Shown: piece after piece, positions 1 through 8,023 of the stretch
Numbering within the stretch: the first letter of the stretch is position 1
Layout: each line of letters begins with the position of its first letter
Source of the DNA: Cognatishimia sp.
GTDB taxonomy: Bacteria > Pseudomonadota > Alphaproteobacteria > Rhodobacterales > Rhodobacteraceae
Direction: 5' to 3'
NCBI GenBank assembly: GCA_013215215.1
Contig: JABSOU010000004.1
Span: forward strand, 1-36,805
DNA: 36,805 nt
Position numbers and translations under genes: made by a program
The notes under the pieces: model-generated
The model's input: only the letters and a program-made list of their open reading frames with translations
What the model was told of the DNA's origin: nothing
Database searches by the model: none

Positions 1-299
1 GTCACAGTGTTAAGGACGGTCTCAAACGGTTCAAGGTTCACCTCTTGCGGCACCAGGCCGATAATAGTGCGCGCGGCGCGAAAATTTTCGTTGATGCCAT
101 TGCCGTCGACCGACACGGACCCAGAGGTCGCCGTGGTGATTCCGCAGACTGTCGAGATCAGTGTCGTTTTGCCGGCCCCGTTTGGTCCCAACAAAGCGAG
201 GATCTCGCCTGCTTCAATATTTAAAGATACGCCCTTTAGGGCCTCAAAGCCCCCGTCGTATCGTTTCACAAGGTCTTTGATTTCAAGAATTGACGTCAT
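1..299 (-). CDS. ABC transporter ATP-binding protein, ABC-2 exporter type (partial, C-terminus cut off)
   Basis: Reading leftwards from an ATG at 299, the first 99 residues are an ABC ATPase N-terminal half; the gene continues beyond base 1. The Walker A motif GPNGAGKT is at residues 38-45, and a Q-loop-like segment (VPQE) follows near residue 85. The sequence resembles single-domain ATPases of ABC-2 drug/polysaccharide exporters (YadG/daunorubicin-resistance type), which energise a separate membrane permease; that partner is not in the window. A purine-rich GAGGGAC ribosome-binding site lies just upstream of the ATG. The substrate cannot be told from this fragment. ABC ATPase identity is seen directly; the exporter subfamily is inferred from the compact N-terminus. 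Confidence 0.9.
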   Translation of the reverse strand, partial: MTSILEIKDLVKRYDGGFEALKGVSLNIEAGEILALLGPNGAGKTTLISTVCGITTATSGSVSVDGNGINENFRAARTIIGLVPQEVNLEPFETVLNTV

Positions 300-457
300 G
301 GCTGTCCCTCTTTCTTGCCTGCGACATAGGCGCGTCCCTACCGCAAACCAAGCCCCGCATAGCGGATATACAGAACTGCATGGATGCGCGCACAAAGGCA
401 AGAGAGACCTTGGAAACAAAAACCACGCGCAATCGCACTTTCAGGCTGATTTCCCTC

Positions 458-486
458 TTGACCCTCCCGGTGGCCTAGCTTAATTC
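458..486 (+). promoter_or_regulatory. Probable sigma70-type promoter of tRNA-Met
   Basis: A -35-like TTGACC (458-463) is followed after 17 bases by TAATTC (481-486), 12 bases before the first base of the tRNA. Spacing and position fit a housekeeping promoter, but the -10 match is only partial. Confidence 0.45.
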
Positions 487-498
487 CCCGCTACCCGT

Positions 499-575
<77 letters not shown>

Positions 576-626
576 CTTTTCCCCTTGTTAGCCTAGGACG
601 TCCTCGCAACGCCCGGTATTTATGGA

Positions 627-654
627 AAAGGCCAGCGCCAAAGCGCTGACCTTT
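627..654 (-). terminator. Intrinsic terminator-like hairpin, best fit on the minus strand
   Basis: Twelve-base arms (627-638 and 643-654) around a CAAA loop, flanked by A and T runs. Read on the plus strand the stem has a C-A mismatch; read on the minus strand the same position is a U-G wobble, so all 12 pairs form and the stem is followed by TTTT. It may still work in both directions. No minus-strand gene ends close by, so either it marks an unannotated minus-strand RNA or it ends tRNA-Met transcription. Confidence 0.6.
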
Positions 655-696
655 CTAGCCGACAATTCTGCACTTGATACGCGGGGATGCGAACAC

Positions 697-773
697 AACA
701 AGCGCTTGTTAATCTAACCGTTAGCCTGTTTCATCGGGTGTGGGCGATTGGGAGTTATTCCCAACGAAACAGG
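697..773. promoter_or_regulatory. Cluster of inverted repeats in non-coding DNA
   Basis: Four perfect inverted repeats are packed into 77 bases: the 14-bp palindrome AACAAGCGCTTGTT (697-710); CTAAC-C-GTTAG (714-724); an outer pair CCTGTTTC/GAAACAGG (725-732, 766-773); and an inner pair TTGGGA/TCCCAA (748-753, 759-764) around GTTAT. No convincing coding frame crosses the region. It could hold operators for the LytTR gene to the right or form a structured RNA with the terminator-like hairpin at 627-654. Function unknown. Confidence 0.6.
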
Positions 774-863
774 ATAGATAGACTTTGGCGATCTAAATTG
801 GAGTCGAAAAGGCGAATTTCGCGACGCACACTACAAGTTTCGTGAGCAACGCTGCCCCCGTAT

Positions 864-1856
864 TTGCCCGCGGTTGTACCCTTTGACGTAGTTTGTCATT
901 TTGAATCAACGTCCCAATTTATACTGTTGAACAGGTGTCCGATCCTTTCAGTACTAAAAAACATTCTTGAATCTAGGCTCCCTTTTTCTGGCGTGCTAAA
1001 TCTCAAGGCGCTTACTCAGAGAGAGAATGAAGCGAAAAAAGAGTTGCGCGCGTTCTCTGTTAGGATGGCATTTTCTCCATATTTTTCGATTTTGGTGATC
1101 CTGACATCTCTGCGCTTTGCCCTATTGCAGCCCGCTGGGTTCGAGCAGATTCACACGTACACTTTGGTCTACGTGCCGATTTCGATTTCCTATGCACAGA
1201 TCACCTTCGCCCTTTGGTTTTTACCCATCGTTGCCGTTAGACTCGCGACGGGCAAAATCCCGTTTTTCCTCATTGCCTTGACCGCGGTGGCCTTAACGAC
1301 ACCGGTGGAGGCTGCCATTATTTTGAGCCTGGTGCCTAAGGCGCATTTTTTGTCTCATAGCTACCTCAGCACTTTTGTCGGTGTGACACTTTCCGAAGCT
1401 GTCGTTGCATGCAGCGTTGCAATGATTTTTTTGGTGATCCGCGAGTCAGGGTTCCAGGAAATCATCGACAAGTATGGACTTGAGATCGGACTTTTCCGCC
1501 CCTTTCAGACACAAACGACATGTCAAGCTGAAGAGCTGCAAGCCCTGTTGTCACGTCCTGTACAGGGCCGCATACGCCATATCGTCGCCGACAATAAATA
1601 TGTTCTGGTCACCACCGAAAATGGCACGCAGTTGCTCGCGCTCTCGCTGACCGCGGCCATCGACAGAGTCATTCCGAACAGCGGACTGCGTGTGCATCGT
1701 TCTGTCTGGATCGCGTGGTCCAACATGGGCCGCGTGATTTATGAAAACGGCAACCCGCGCCTCATTACCAAAACTGGAGACGTCTTTCCGGTTAGCCGGA
1801 AAAACGCCGCGGTTCTGAAACGAAAACTAGAGCAAAACTTGCAGGAAACTGGCTAG
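864..1856 (+). CDS. Membrane-anchored LytTR-family DNA-binding regulator
   Basis: The last roughly 100 residues (about 225-325 of 330) form a LytTR domain, recognised from the pattern around [15 protein letters not shown], a conserved basic RVHRSVWI segment and a PVSRKN end; this family binds DNA repeats through beta strands. The preceding part (about residues 70-200) has roughly four hydrophobic membrane segments, so the protein probably senses a signal at the membrane and regulates from there. The start is uncertain: the first codon at 864 has no clear ribosome-binding site and the first 67 residues look unstructured. An in-frame ATG at 1065 just before the first hydrophobic segment is an attractive alternative. 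Its stop shares the four bases CTAG with the stop of the convergent hemE. Targets are unknown. Confidence 0.8.
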   Translation: MPAVVPFDVVCHFESTSQFILLNRCPILSVLKNILESRLPFSGVLNLKALTQRENEAKKELRAFSVRMAFSPYFSILVILTSLRFALLQPAGFEQIHTYTLVYVPISISYAQITFALWFLPIVAVRLATGKIPFFLIALTAVALTTPVEAAIILSLVPKAHFLSHSYLSTFVGVTLSEAVVACSVAMIFLVIRESGFQEIIDKYGLEIGLFRPFQTQTTCQAEELQALLSRPVQGRIRHIVADNKYVLVTTENGTQLLALSLTAAIDRVIPNSGLRVHRSVWIAWSNMGRVIYENGNPRLITKTGDVFPVSRKNAAVLKRKLEQNLQETG

Positions 1857-2887
1857 CCTGCGCGCACTGTGTCGATCATCAGCTGCACATTTTCAGGATC
1901 TGCGTCAGGCGTGATGCCGTGACCCAGGTTGAAGATATGCGGCCCCTTAGACAGCGCCTGACAGATGCGGCGCGTTTCAGAAACCAGATACTCGCCGCCG
2001 GTGACCATGTGGGACGATTTTAGATTGCCTTGTACACAGCCGTCACCCTGCACATTTTGCGCGACCCATTCTGCCGTCACAGCATCATCAAACGCCACGC
2101 AATCCGCGCCGGTGGCTTTGGCAAAACCCGCATAGCGTTCACCCGCCCCACGCGGGAAGGCGATGATTGGCGTCTTTGGATGCATGGCTTTCAAAGCCGC
2201 GATGATCTTTTTGATAGGTTCCAGCGAATACTTGTCAAAATCCGCGCCCTTAAGTGAGCCCGCCCAGCTGTCGAACAATTTCACCACCTCGGCGCCCGCT
2301 TTGATCTGTTCGGACAGATAGAGGATCGTGCCTTCGGTTAGGCGGTCGATCACCTGATCAAACAGCGCAGGGTTCGTGTCTTTCAAAGCATGGGCCGGGC
2401 CCTGATCCGGCGTGCCTCGGCCTGCGATCATATAGGTCGCGACGGTCCAAGGGGCTCCGGCGAAACCGATGAGCGTTGTTTCCGTGGGCAATTCCCGACG
2501 AAGGATACGGACAGTCTCATAGATCGGATTGAGCGTCTCGTGGATTGCGTCCACCGGCAGAAGTATGTCGAAATCCGCCTGGCTTTCGATCGTTGACAAA
2601 CGTGGACCTTCGCCGGTCACAAACCACAGGTCCGCGCCCAAAGCCTGCGGCAAGAGCAGGATATCCGCGAAGAGGATCGACGCATCAAACCCATAACGAC
2701 GGATCGGCTGCAACGTCACCTCGGCGGCCAACTCGGAGTTATAACACAGCGACAGAAAGTCCCCGGCCTGCGCACGCGTCGCGCGGTATTCCGGCAGATA
2801 GCGCCCAGCCTGGCGCATCATCCAGATTGGAGGGGTCGGCAGGGTCTCGCCGGTCAAAGCTCGTAGAATTGTTTTTTGCTGCGCCAT
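1853..2887 (-). CDS. hemE: Uroporphyrinogen decarboxylase HemE
   Basis: HemE decarboxylates the four acetate side chains of uroporphyrinogen III to give coproporphyrinogen III in the cytosol, a step of haem and (bacterio)chlorophyll synthesis. The 344-residue protein has the family length and the N-terminal signature [15 protein letters not shown], with the Arg residues that bind substrate carboxylates. It also has FADILL, with the Asp that contacts the pyrrole nitrogens, FDSWAG in the middle and a NLGHGI segment near the end. It diverges from hemC across about 100 bases that should hold both promoters. Convergently, its stop codon overlaps that of the LytTR gene in a CTAG. Identification is very secure. 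Confidence 0.98.
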   Translation of the reverse strand: MAQQKTILRALTGETLPTPPIWMMRQAGRYLPEYRATRAQAGDFLSLCYNSELAAEVTLQPIRRYGFDASILFADILLLPQALGADLWFVTGEGPRLSTIESQADFDILLPVDAIHETLNPIYETVRILRRELPTETTLIGFAGAPWTVATYMIAGRGTPDQGPAHALKDTNPALFDQVIDRLTEGTILYLSEQIKAGAEVVKLFDSWAGSLKGADFDKYSLEPIKKIIAALKAMHPKTPIIAFPRGAGERYAGFAKATGADCVAFDDAVTAEWVAQNVQGDGCVQGNLKSSHMVTGGEYLVSETRRICQALSKGPHIFNLGHGITPDADPENVQLMIDTVRAG

Positions 2888-2988
2888 AGTTCACCTCGCA
2901 AAGTCTTTGGTTAGGTCTAGCGCCAGCGACAAGATGTCAAGTGCAGCGGTGCTTGTCAGGACAAAGGGACGCGGGTAGAGGTTCGGCC

Positions 2989-3945
2989 ATGACGATCAAA
3001 CTTCCCTCCTCTGACGCGCCGTTGAAAATCGGCACCCGTGGTTCGCCTCTGGCTCTGGCACAGGCCCATGAAACGCGGGATCGGCTGATGGCTGCGCATG
3101 ATCTGGGGGCAGAGGCCTTTGAGATTGTGGTCATTCACACCACTGGTGACAATCGCCAGATGATCGATGCGGATCGCCCGCTGAAAGAGATTGGCAACAA
3201 GGGTTTGTTCACCAAAGAGATCGAAGAAGCGATGCTGCGCGGCGATATCGACATCGCGGTGCATTCGACTAAGGACATGCCGACTGTGCAGCCTGAGGGT
3301 CTGGTGCTAGATGTGTTTTTGCCGCGTGAGGATGTGCGGGATGCGTTTATCTCACTGAAATACAAATCCATTTCAGAACTGCCAGAGGGTGCGGTTGTTG
3401 GCACGTCGTCTCTGCGTCGCCGCGCGCAGTTGTCGCAAATTCGGCCCGACCTGAAACTGGTCGAGTTTCGCGGCAACGTGCAAACACGACTGAAGAAGCT
3501 CGAAGACGGCGTGGCGGATTGTTCGTTTCTAGCGATGGCGGGCCTGACCCGCTTGGGTATGACAGACCGCGCGACTGCCGCGATTGAGCCGGGTGAAATG
3601 TTGCCCGCGGTGGCGCAGGGCGCGATTGGCATCGAGCATCGCAAAGACGATCTGCTTGCTGCAGACATGCTGGCCGCGATTCACCATCCCGAAACCGCTG
3701 CGCGCGTCACTTGCGAACGCGCGTTCCTTGCGAAACTGGATGGCTCTTGTGAAACACCGATTGCCGCGCTGTCGGTCATCGAAGGCGAAGAAATCCACCT
3801 GCGCGGAGAGATCCTGCGGCCAGACGGTTCAGAACGGCTGACCGCCGAGGGTCGCGCGTCTGTAGCGGATGCCGTCGCCTTAGGCACAAAGCTTGGCGAA
3901 GAAATCCTCGCCAAAGCCCCCTCAGACTTCTTTAGCTGGCGCTAG
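2989..3945 (+). CDS. hemC: Porphobilinogen deaminase (hydroxymethylbilane synthase) HemC
   Basis: HemC joins four porphobilinogen units into hydroxymethylbilane, two steps before HemE. With the ATG at 2989 the protein has 318 residues, close to the usual 310-320. It begins with the substrate-binding IGTRGSPLALAQ segment, has STKDMPT and GTSSLRRRAQL, and carries Cys254 in LDGSCETP, the residue that holds the dipyrromethane cofactor. I chose the ATG at 2989 because a GTAGAG ribosome-binding site precedes it and homology starts soon after; an in-frame GTG at 2941 would add 16 unlikely residues. It is divergent from hemE and its stop overlaps that of the convergent hemF in CTAG (3942-3945). Confidence 0.98.
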   Translation: MTIKLPSSDAPLKIGTRGSPLALAQAHETRDRLMAAHDLGAEAFEIVVIHTTGDNRQMIDADRPLKEIGNKGLFTKEIEEAMLRGDIDIAVHSTKDMPTVQPEGLVLDVFLPREDVRDAFISLKYKSISELPEGAVVGTSSLRRRAQLSQIRPDLKLVEFRGNVQTRLKKLEDGVADCSFLAMAGLTRLGMTDRATAAIEPGEMLPAVAQGAIGIEHRKDDLLAADMLAAIHHPETAARVTCERAFLAKLDGSCETPIAALSVIEGEEIHLRGEILRPDGSERLTAEGRASVADAVALGTKLGEEILAKAPSDFFSWR

Positions 3946-4835
3946 ACCCATTTCGCCAATGGCGGCAGGCTCATGAGGACTGCATTGGCGTCATGACCTG
4001 TCTCTAGGCCGAACTTAGTTCCCCGGTCATAGACCAGATTATATTCCGCATAGAGTCCACGATGCACAAGCTGCGCATCCTTTTCAAACTCTCCGAAATC
4101 ATCGCCCCGGCGCTTTTCGACCAGAGGCTGATAGGCCGGCAAAAACGCGCGGCCGATGTCCTGGATGAAGCCGAAATCCGCTTCCCAATCACCGGTGCAA
4201 TGGTCATCCAGAAAGATCCCGCCAACACCCCGCGTGCGACCACGGTGCGGGACAAAGAAATACTCATCGGCCCAGGCCTTGAGACGCGGGTAATGCGCCT
4301 CGCCGTGTTTGTCGCAATGGGTCTTTTGCACGCCGTGAAAATGCGCCGTGTCTTCATCATACTCAAGGCAGGGGTTCAGATCGGAGCCGCCGCCAAACCA
4401 CCACGCATGGGGCGTCCAGAACATGCGCGTGTTCATGTGAACCGCCGGGCAATGCGGGTTCTGCATATGCGCCACGAGGGAAATCCCGCTGGCCCAAAAA
4501 CGCGGATCCTCTTTCATTCCAGGAATGCCCTTGCGCGCCGCCATCGCGTTCTGCGCACGCTCGCCCAAGGTGCCGTAGACAGTCGAGACGTTCACACCGA
4601 CTTTCTCAAACACGCGACCGCCGCGCATGACTGACATCAGGCCACCGCCCGCGTCCGAGCCGTCCTCGGCAGAGCGTTTGGTTTCGGTGACTTCAAACCG
4701 CCCCGCAGGCTGATCCGCAAAAGGCCCTTCGGAATGGCTGTCCTCTAGCCCTTCAAACGCAGCCACTATCGTATCGCGCAGCTCGCGAAACCACGCACTC
4801 GCGCGTGCTTTTTCTTGAGACAGATCCTCAGACAT
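3942..4835 (-). CDS. hemF: Oxygen-dependent coproporphyrinogen III oxidase HemF
   Basis: HemF uses O2 to decarboxylate two propionates of coproporphyrinogen III to vinyl groups, giving protoporphyrinogen IX, the step after HemE. The 297-residue protein shows the family blocks: VHMNTRMF followed by an aromatic stretch ending FGGGSDLNPC, the HCDKHG segment, and EYNLVYDRGTKFGL near the end. The C-terminus stops at LPPLAKWV, slightly shorter than enterobacterial enzymes. The SDR gene to its right lies on the same strand and ends only 14 bases upstream of the hemF start, so the two may be co-transcribed. An oxygen-dependent enzyme implies aerobic haem synthesis; the anaerobic HemN is not in this window. 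Confidence 0.97.
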   Translation of the reverse strand: MSEDLSQEKARASAWFRELRDTIVAAFEGLEDSHSEGPFADQPAGRFEVTETKRSAEDGSDAGGGLMSVMRGGRVFEKVGVNVSTVYGTLGERAQNAMAARKGIPGMKEDPRFWASGISLVAHMQNPHCPAVHMNTRMFWTPHAWWFGGGSDLNPCLEYDEDTAHFHGVQKTHCDKHGEAHYPRLKAWADEYFFVPHRGRTRGVGGIFLDDHCTGDWEADFGFIQDIGRAFLPAYQPLVEKRRGDDFGEFEKDAQLVHRGLYAEYNLVYDRGTKFGLETGHDANAVLMSLPPLAKWV

Positions 4836-4849
4836 CGGGGGCTCCTAGG

Positions 4850-5647
4850 CTAGTGAACCGGAGTTTGCACCGGATCAATCAGAGTACGCCCGCCATCGAC
4901 AGTAATCACCTGACCGGTGACAAAGCCCGCCGCGTCGGACGCCAGATAGCGAACGGTATCGGCAACTTCGGGCGCGGGAGCAATGCGACCAAGTAGCGTG
5001 TTGTCTTCAATGGTCTTGCGATACTCTGGATGTTCCTTGAGCGTGTTTTGCATGCTCGCGCTCATGACCGAGCCGATTGCCACCGCATTCACTCGGATCT
5101 GGTGTTCTGCCAGTGCCGTCGCCAAACCCCGCGTCATCTGATCGAGCGCCGCCGTTGCCATGGAATAGCCCATTAGGTTGGGCTGCGTCCGACAGGCTGC
5201 GATCGATGAGAGGTTCACAATCGCGCCCGCGGCACCCTCTTCGTCCTCATTTTGCTTAATCATGCGCTTGGCCACCGCTTGTGACAAACGCAAAGAGGTC
5301 ATCAGGTTTTGGCTCAGCATGGTTTCGACTGAATCGTCATTCATATCCAAAGGATCCGTCATCAGGATCTGGCGGCTGGCATTGACCAGAATATCGACAC
5401 GCTCAAACGCATCGACCGTCGCCGAGAGAAGGTTTGCGATGGTGAGACGTTCGCGTAGGTCTCCGGCGAAATGAATAACATTGGAACTGTCGGGGAAATC
5501 TCCGACCTCTTTGGACAATTGCTCATCATCCATGTCCGCCATCACGACATTCGCGCCGCGGTCCGCAAATTCCCGCGCGACTGCGAGACCGACTCCGTTG
5601 GCCGAACCGGTGATAATGGCGGTCTTACCCGCAATAGAAAAAGACAT
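4850..5647 (-). CDS. SDR-family protein lacking the catalytic lysine
   Basis: A 265-residue classical short-chain dehydrogenase/reductase fold. The nucleotide-binding TGSANGVG motif is at residues 13-20, followed by VNAS (88-91), Asn114, the catalytic Ser148 in NLSS and Tyr161 thirteen residues later. The usual YxxxK reads YSMAT, so the lysine that lowers the tyrosine pKa is Thr165; I checked this on the DNA (codon ACG). The end, GQVITVDGG, is typical. It precedes hemF on the same strand with a 14-base gap. The substrate is unknown, and activity may be lost or altered. It could be a real but catalytically divergent reductase or a binding/regulatory protein. SDR membership is certain. Confidence 0.85.
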   Translation of the reverse strand: MSFSIAGKTAIITGSANGVGLAVAREFADRGANVVMADMDDEQLSKEVGDFPDSSNVIHFAGDLRERLTIANLLSATVDAFERVDILVNASRQILMTDPLDMNDDSVETMLSQNLMTSLRLSQAVAKRMIKQNEDEEGAAGAIVNLSSIAACRTQPNLMGYSMATAALDQMTRGLATALAEHQIRVNAVAIGSVMSASMQNTLKEHPEYRKTIEDNTLLGRIAPAPEVADTVRYLASDAAGFVTGQVITVDGGRTLIDPVQTPVH

Positions 5648-5684
5648 GGCCTCGCCCTCTGATTCTGAGAAAACTTACGCGGAA

Positions 5685-6668
5685 TTAACGCCGCGCGCGA
5701 GCGGGCCGTTCGGCGCGCAGGATTTTGAACCGATTGTCGCCGGTCACTTCTTCGACTTTGGCGAAGTGTGCTTCAAGCGTGGCCTCATAGGGCAAGTGGC
5801 GATTGGCCACCATCCAGAGCTGACCCGTCGGTGCGATCATTCGTGCTGCAGCCGCGATAAAGGCGCGGCCTAGATCGGGATCGGCCGCTCGACCTGTGTG
5901 AAACGGAGGGTTCATGACCACCGTGTTCATCCGCGCGCGGGGTTCCCAAGTTGTGGCATCTGCCCAATGGAACGAAGCGCGTGGATCCGTGACATTGGCC
6001 TTGGCACAGTCGAGGGCCGCGTGATCGGCTTCGATCAAATAGAGGTCTTCAACGTCGCTGCGTGTCAGGATTGTGCGAGACAGATAGCCCCAGCCCGCCC
6101 CAAGATCAGCGACCTGTTTGCCAAGCTTTTCGGGCAGCACAGCCGCCAAAGCCTTTGACGCCGGATCAACTGCATCTGCGGAGAATACGCCCGGACGGGT
6201 CTGAAAGCCGTCATCGATCTCTGACGGGGCGTTGTTCTGCCAGTCTGCGAAATCACCGCCCGCGAACCAAAACAACTTGCCATGTGCTTTGGAAAAACTT
6301 CCGGCGACATCTGTGCGTTTCTTGCAAGCCTTCAGCATGCTGTCGATGCCATCGGTCTTTTGTCCGTCCACATAGACCGGCCCACCCAGCGCGGCGGCCT
6401 GCGCAATCCGCAACTGCGCCAATGCCTTGGCACGCGGCAGGAAAACAACGGAGGCCGCAAAATCACCTTCGGGCTCTATGGCACAATCATAGCCCGCCGC
6501 CGCAAAAACATCATGAGCAGGCTTCAACGGCTGCAAGATCAAAGCGCGGTCTTTGGGGATCTCAGCGATATCGGCCAAATTGCTCGGCCCAAAGACGGCA
6601 ATCCGACCTTCATCAGGCAAAACCACCTGCCCCGACTCAAGCGCGAGCGTAAGACGTTCACCTGCCAT
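5685..6668 (-). CDS. RsmC/RlmG-like class I SAM-dependent rRNA methyltransferase
   Basis: The 327-residue protein has a degenerate N-terminal half and a C-terminal Rossmann-type methyltransferase domain. Motif I is VADLGAGWGYLS, and the NPPF motif (VVMNPPFHTG) marks enzymes that methylate exocyclic amines of nucleic-acid bases. This two-domain layout matches RsmC (m2G1207 of 16S rRNA) and RlmG; which rRNA base is methylated cannot be decided here, so no symbol is given. It follows clpS on the same strand with a 30-base gap that contains a hairpin. A housekeeping translation gene. Confidence 0.87.
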   Translation of the reverse strand: MAGERLTLALESGQVVLPDEGRIAVFGPSNLADIAEIPKDRALILQPLKPAHDVFAAAGYDCAIEPEGDFAASVVFLPRAKALAQLRIAQAAALGGPVYVDGQKTDGIDSMLKACKKRTDVAGSFSKAHGKLFWFAGGDFADWQNNAPSEIDDGFQTRPGVFSADAVDPASKALAAVLPEKLGKQVADLGAGWGYLSRTILTRSDVEDLYLIEADHAALDCAKANVTDPRASFHWADATTWEPRARMNTVVMNPPFHTGRAADPDLGRAFIAAAARMIAPTGQLWMVANRHLPYEATLEAHFAKVEEVTGDNRFKILRAERPARARR

Positions 6669-6675
6669 CCAACTC

Positions 6676-6701
6676 TGATCCGAGCACCCGGGCTCAGATC
6701 A
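6676..6701 (-). other. Hairpin between clpS and the methyltransferase gene
   Basis: Ten-base arms (6676-6685 and 6692-6701) with one mismatch on the plus strand that becomes a G-U wobble on the minus-strand RNA, around a six-base loop. It covers the clpS stop codon. No T run follows on the minus strand, so it may weaken rather than end transcription into the downstream gene. Confidence 0.4.
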
Positions 6702-7037
6702 CTCCTTTTCCATGGTGCATTGCAGCGGGTGCTGATGACGACGGGCGAAATCCATGACCTGAGTCACTTTAGTTTCCGCGATCTCGTGGCTGAACACGCC
6801 GACAACGGCGACGCCTTTTTTGTGAACCGTCAGCATGATCTCAAACGCCTGCGCATGGGTCAGGCCAAAGAAGCGCTCAAGGATCTGAACCACAAACTCC
6901 ATCGGCGTGTAGTCGTCATTGAGCAGCAGCACCTTATACAAGGGCGGGCGTTTGGTTTTGGCACGGGTTTTGACCGCGACGCCGGTATCGGCATCGTCGT
7001 TACTGTTCATAGACATGCGCAGCGGTTCCAAAATCAT
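6699..7037 (-). CDS. clpS: ClpS, adaptor of the ClpAP protease
   Basis: ClpS binds proteins with bulky hydrophobic N-terminal residues and hands them to ClpA (N-end rule). The core is recognisable from [17 protein letters not shown] (the NDDYTPM segment lines the substrate pocket), then [17 protein letters not shown] and [12 protein letters not shown]. With the ATG at 7037 the protein is 112 residues with a flexible N-terminal tail of about 30 residues, which in ClpS proteins engages ClpA. Other possible starts are TTG at 7043 and ATG at 7016; none has a perfect ribosome-binding site. It is divergent from the HAD phosphatase gene. Alphaproteobacteria often have two ClpS copies; only this one is here. 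Confidence 0.95.
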   Translation of the reverse strand: MILEPLRMSMNSNDDADTGVAVKTRAKTKRPPLYKVLLLNDDYTPMEFVVQILERFFGLTHAQAFEIMLTVHKKGVAVVGVFSHEIAETKVTQVMDFARRHQHPLQCTMEKE

Positions 7038-7126
7038 GGTCAAATCTATCCGTCCCAGATGATGAAGGCTGTATATAGCTTAACATTCCGTTTAGAAAAG
7101 AGGTTGGGCAGCAATTGCAGGGCATT

Positions 7127-7852
7127 ATGGGCGGAAAACTCACAACTATCGGCTTTGATGCAGACGATACGCTTTGGCACAACGAGCGGTTTTTCCGAAT
7201 GACCCAAGACCGATTCGCCGAGCTTTTGGCGGATTTCGCCGAACAGGATCACCTCGAAGAACGGCTTTTGGAGGCGGAGAAACGCAATCTGGGTCACTAT
7301 GGGTTTGGCGTGAAAGGCTTCGTGCTTTCGATGATCGAAACCGCGATTGACGTCACCGAAGAACGCGTGCCTGCTGCAGTGATCGCTGAACTGATGGAGG
7401 CTGGGCGTGAGATGCTCAGCCATCCAATCGACCTGTTGCCCAATGCCGCCGAGGCCGTCGCCCATTGCGCCGAAACCCACCGCGTCCTTTTGATCACCAA
7501 AGGAGACCTCCTGGATCAGGAACGCAAACTCGCGCAATCGGGCCTTGGTGATCTGTTTGATGGGGTGGAAATTGTCTCTGACAAAACGCGAGGGACATAC
7601 CAAGACATCTTCTCGCGTCACGGGGATGGTGCTGGCCTCGGCATGATGGTTGGCAACTCTATGAAGTCCGACGTCGTTCCTATGGTCGAGGCGGGCGGTT
7701 GGGGCGTCTATGTTCCGCACGGAATGACATGGGCCCTAGAGGTTGCAGAGCCACCAGCCAGCACGCAGAAATTTCGCCAAATTGAGACGCTCTTGGCGTT
7801 ACCTGAGCTTGTAGACGAAATTGCCAAGGCGCAGGCACATCCCATAGGCTGA
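7127..7852 (+). CDS. HAD-superfamily hydrolase (phosphatase)
   Basis: The 241-residue protein has the HAD motif I as GFDADDTLW (Asp11 nucleophile, Asp13 acid/base), motif II VLLITKGD, and motif IV-like MVGNSMKSD. The region between motifs I and II is a helical cap, as in phosphoglycolate phosphatase or the YjjG nucleotidase. Such enzymes hydrolyse small phosphate esters in the cytosol; the substrate cannot be assigned. I chose the ATG at 7127 because the core begins four residues later; a TTG at 7115 is possible. Transcribed away from clpS, with a 89-base gap for both promoters. Confidence 0.88.
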   Translation: MGGKLTTIGFDADDTLWHNERFFRMTQDRFAELLADFAEQDHLEERLLEAEKRNLGHYGFGVKGFVLSMIETAIDVTEERVPAAVIAELMEAGREMLSHPIDLLPNAAEAVAHCAETHRVLLITKGDLLDQERKLAQSGLGDLFDGVEIVSDKTRGTYQDIFSRHGDGAGLGMMVGNSMKSDVVPMVEAGGWGVYVPHGMTWALEVAEPPASTQKFRQIETLLALPELVDEIAKAQAHPIG

Positions 7853-8023
7853 ATGCGCATATTGTGGCCGCCGGAAATTCGCCCACCAGATATTGATTTA
7901 CCGCCCCTTAATTTCAAGAAAACTTCGTGAATCAAAGGGTTTATTCGATTCTCGCTCTGTGGTAGATTGCCCTCAATAAAATTTGCCGAAGAAACGGCAG
8001 TCGAGGCAGTAAAGGCAGAAGCA

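Noticed and set aside
7..483. Plus-strand open frame over the ABC gene and its upstream region
   Set aside because: Opposite a clear ABC ATPase (Walker A present), with Arg/Ser/Pro-rich non-protein-like translation.
2928..2957. GACAAG/CTTGTC inverted repeat in the hemE-hemC gap
   Set aside because: Only six bases per arm with an 18-base gap; not more than chance would give.
7046..7720. Open frame antisense to the HAD gene (224 codons)
   Set aside because: Opposes a gene with intact HAD motifs; no recognisable domain.
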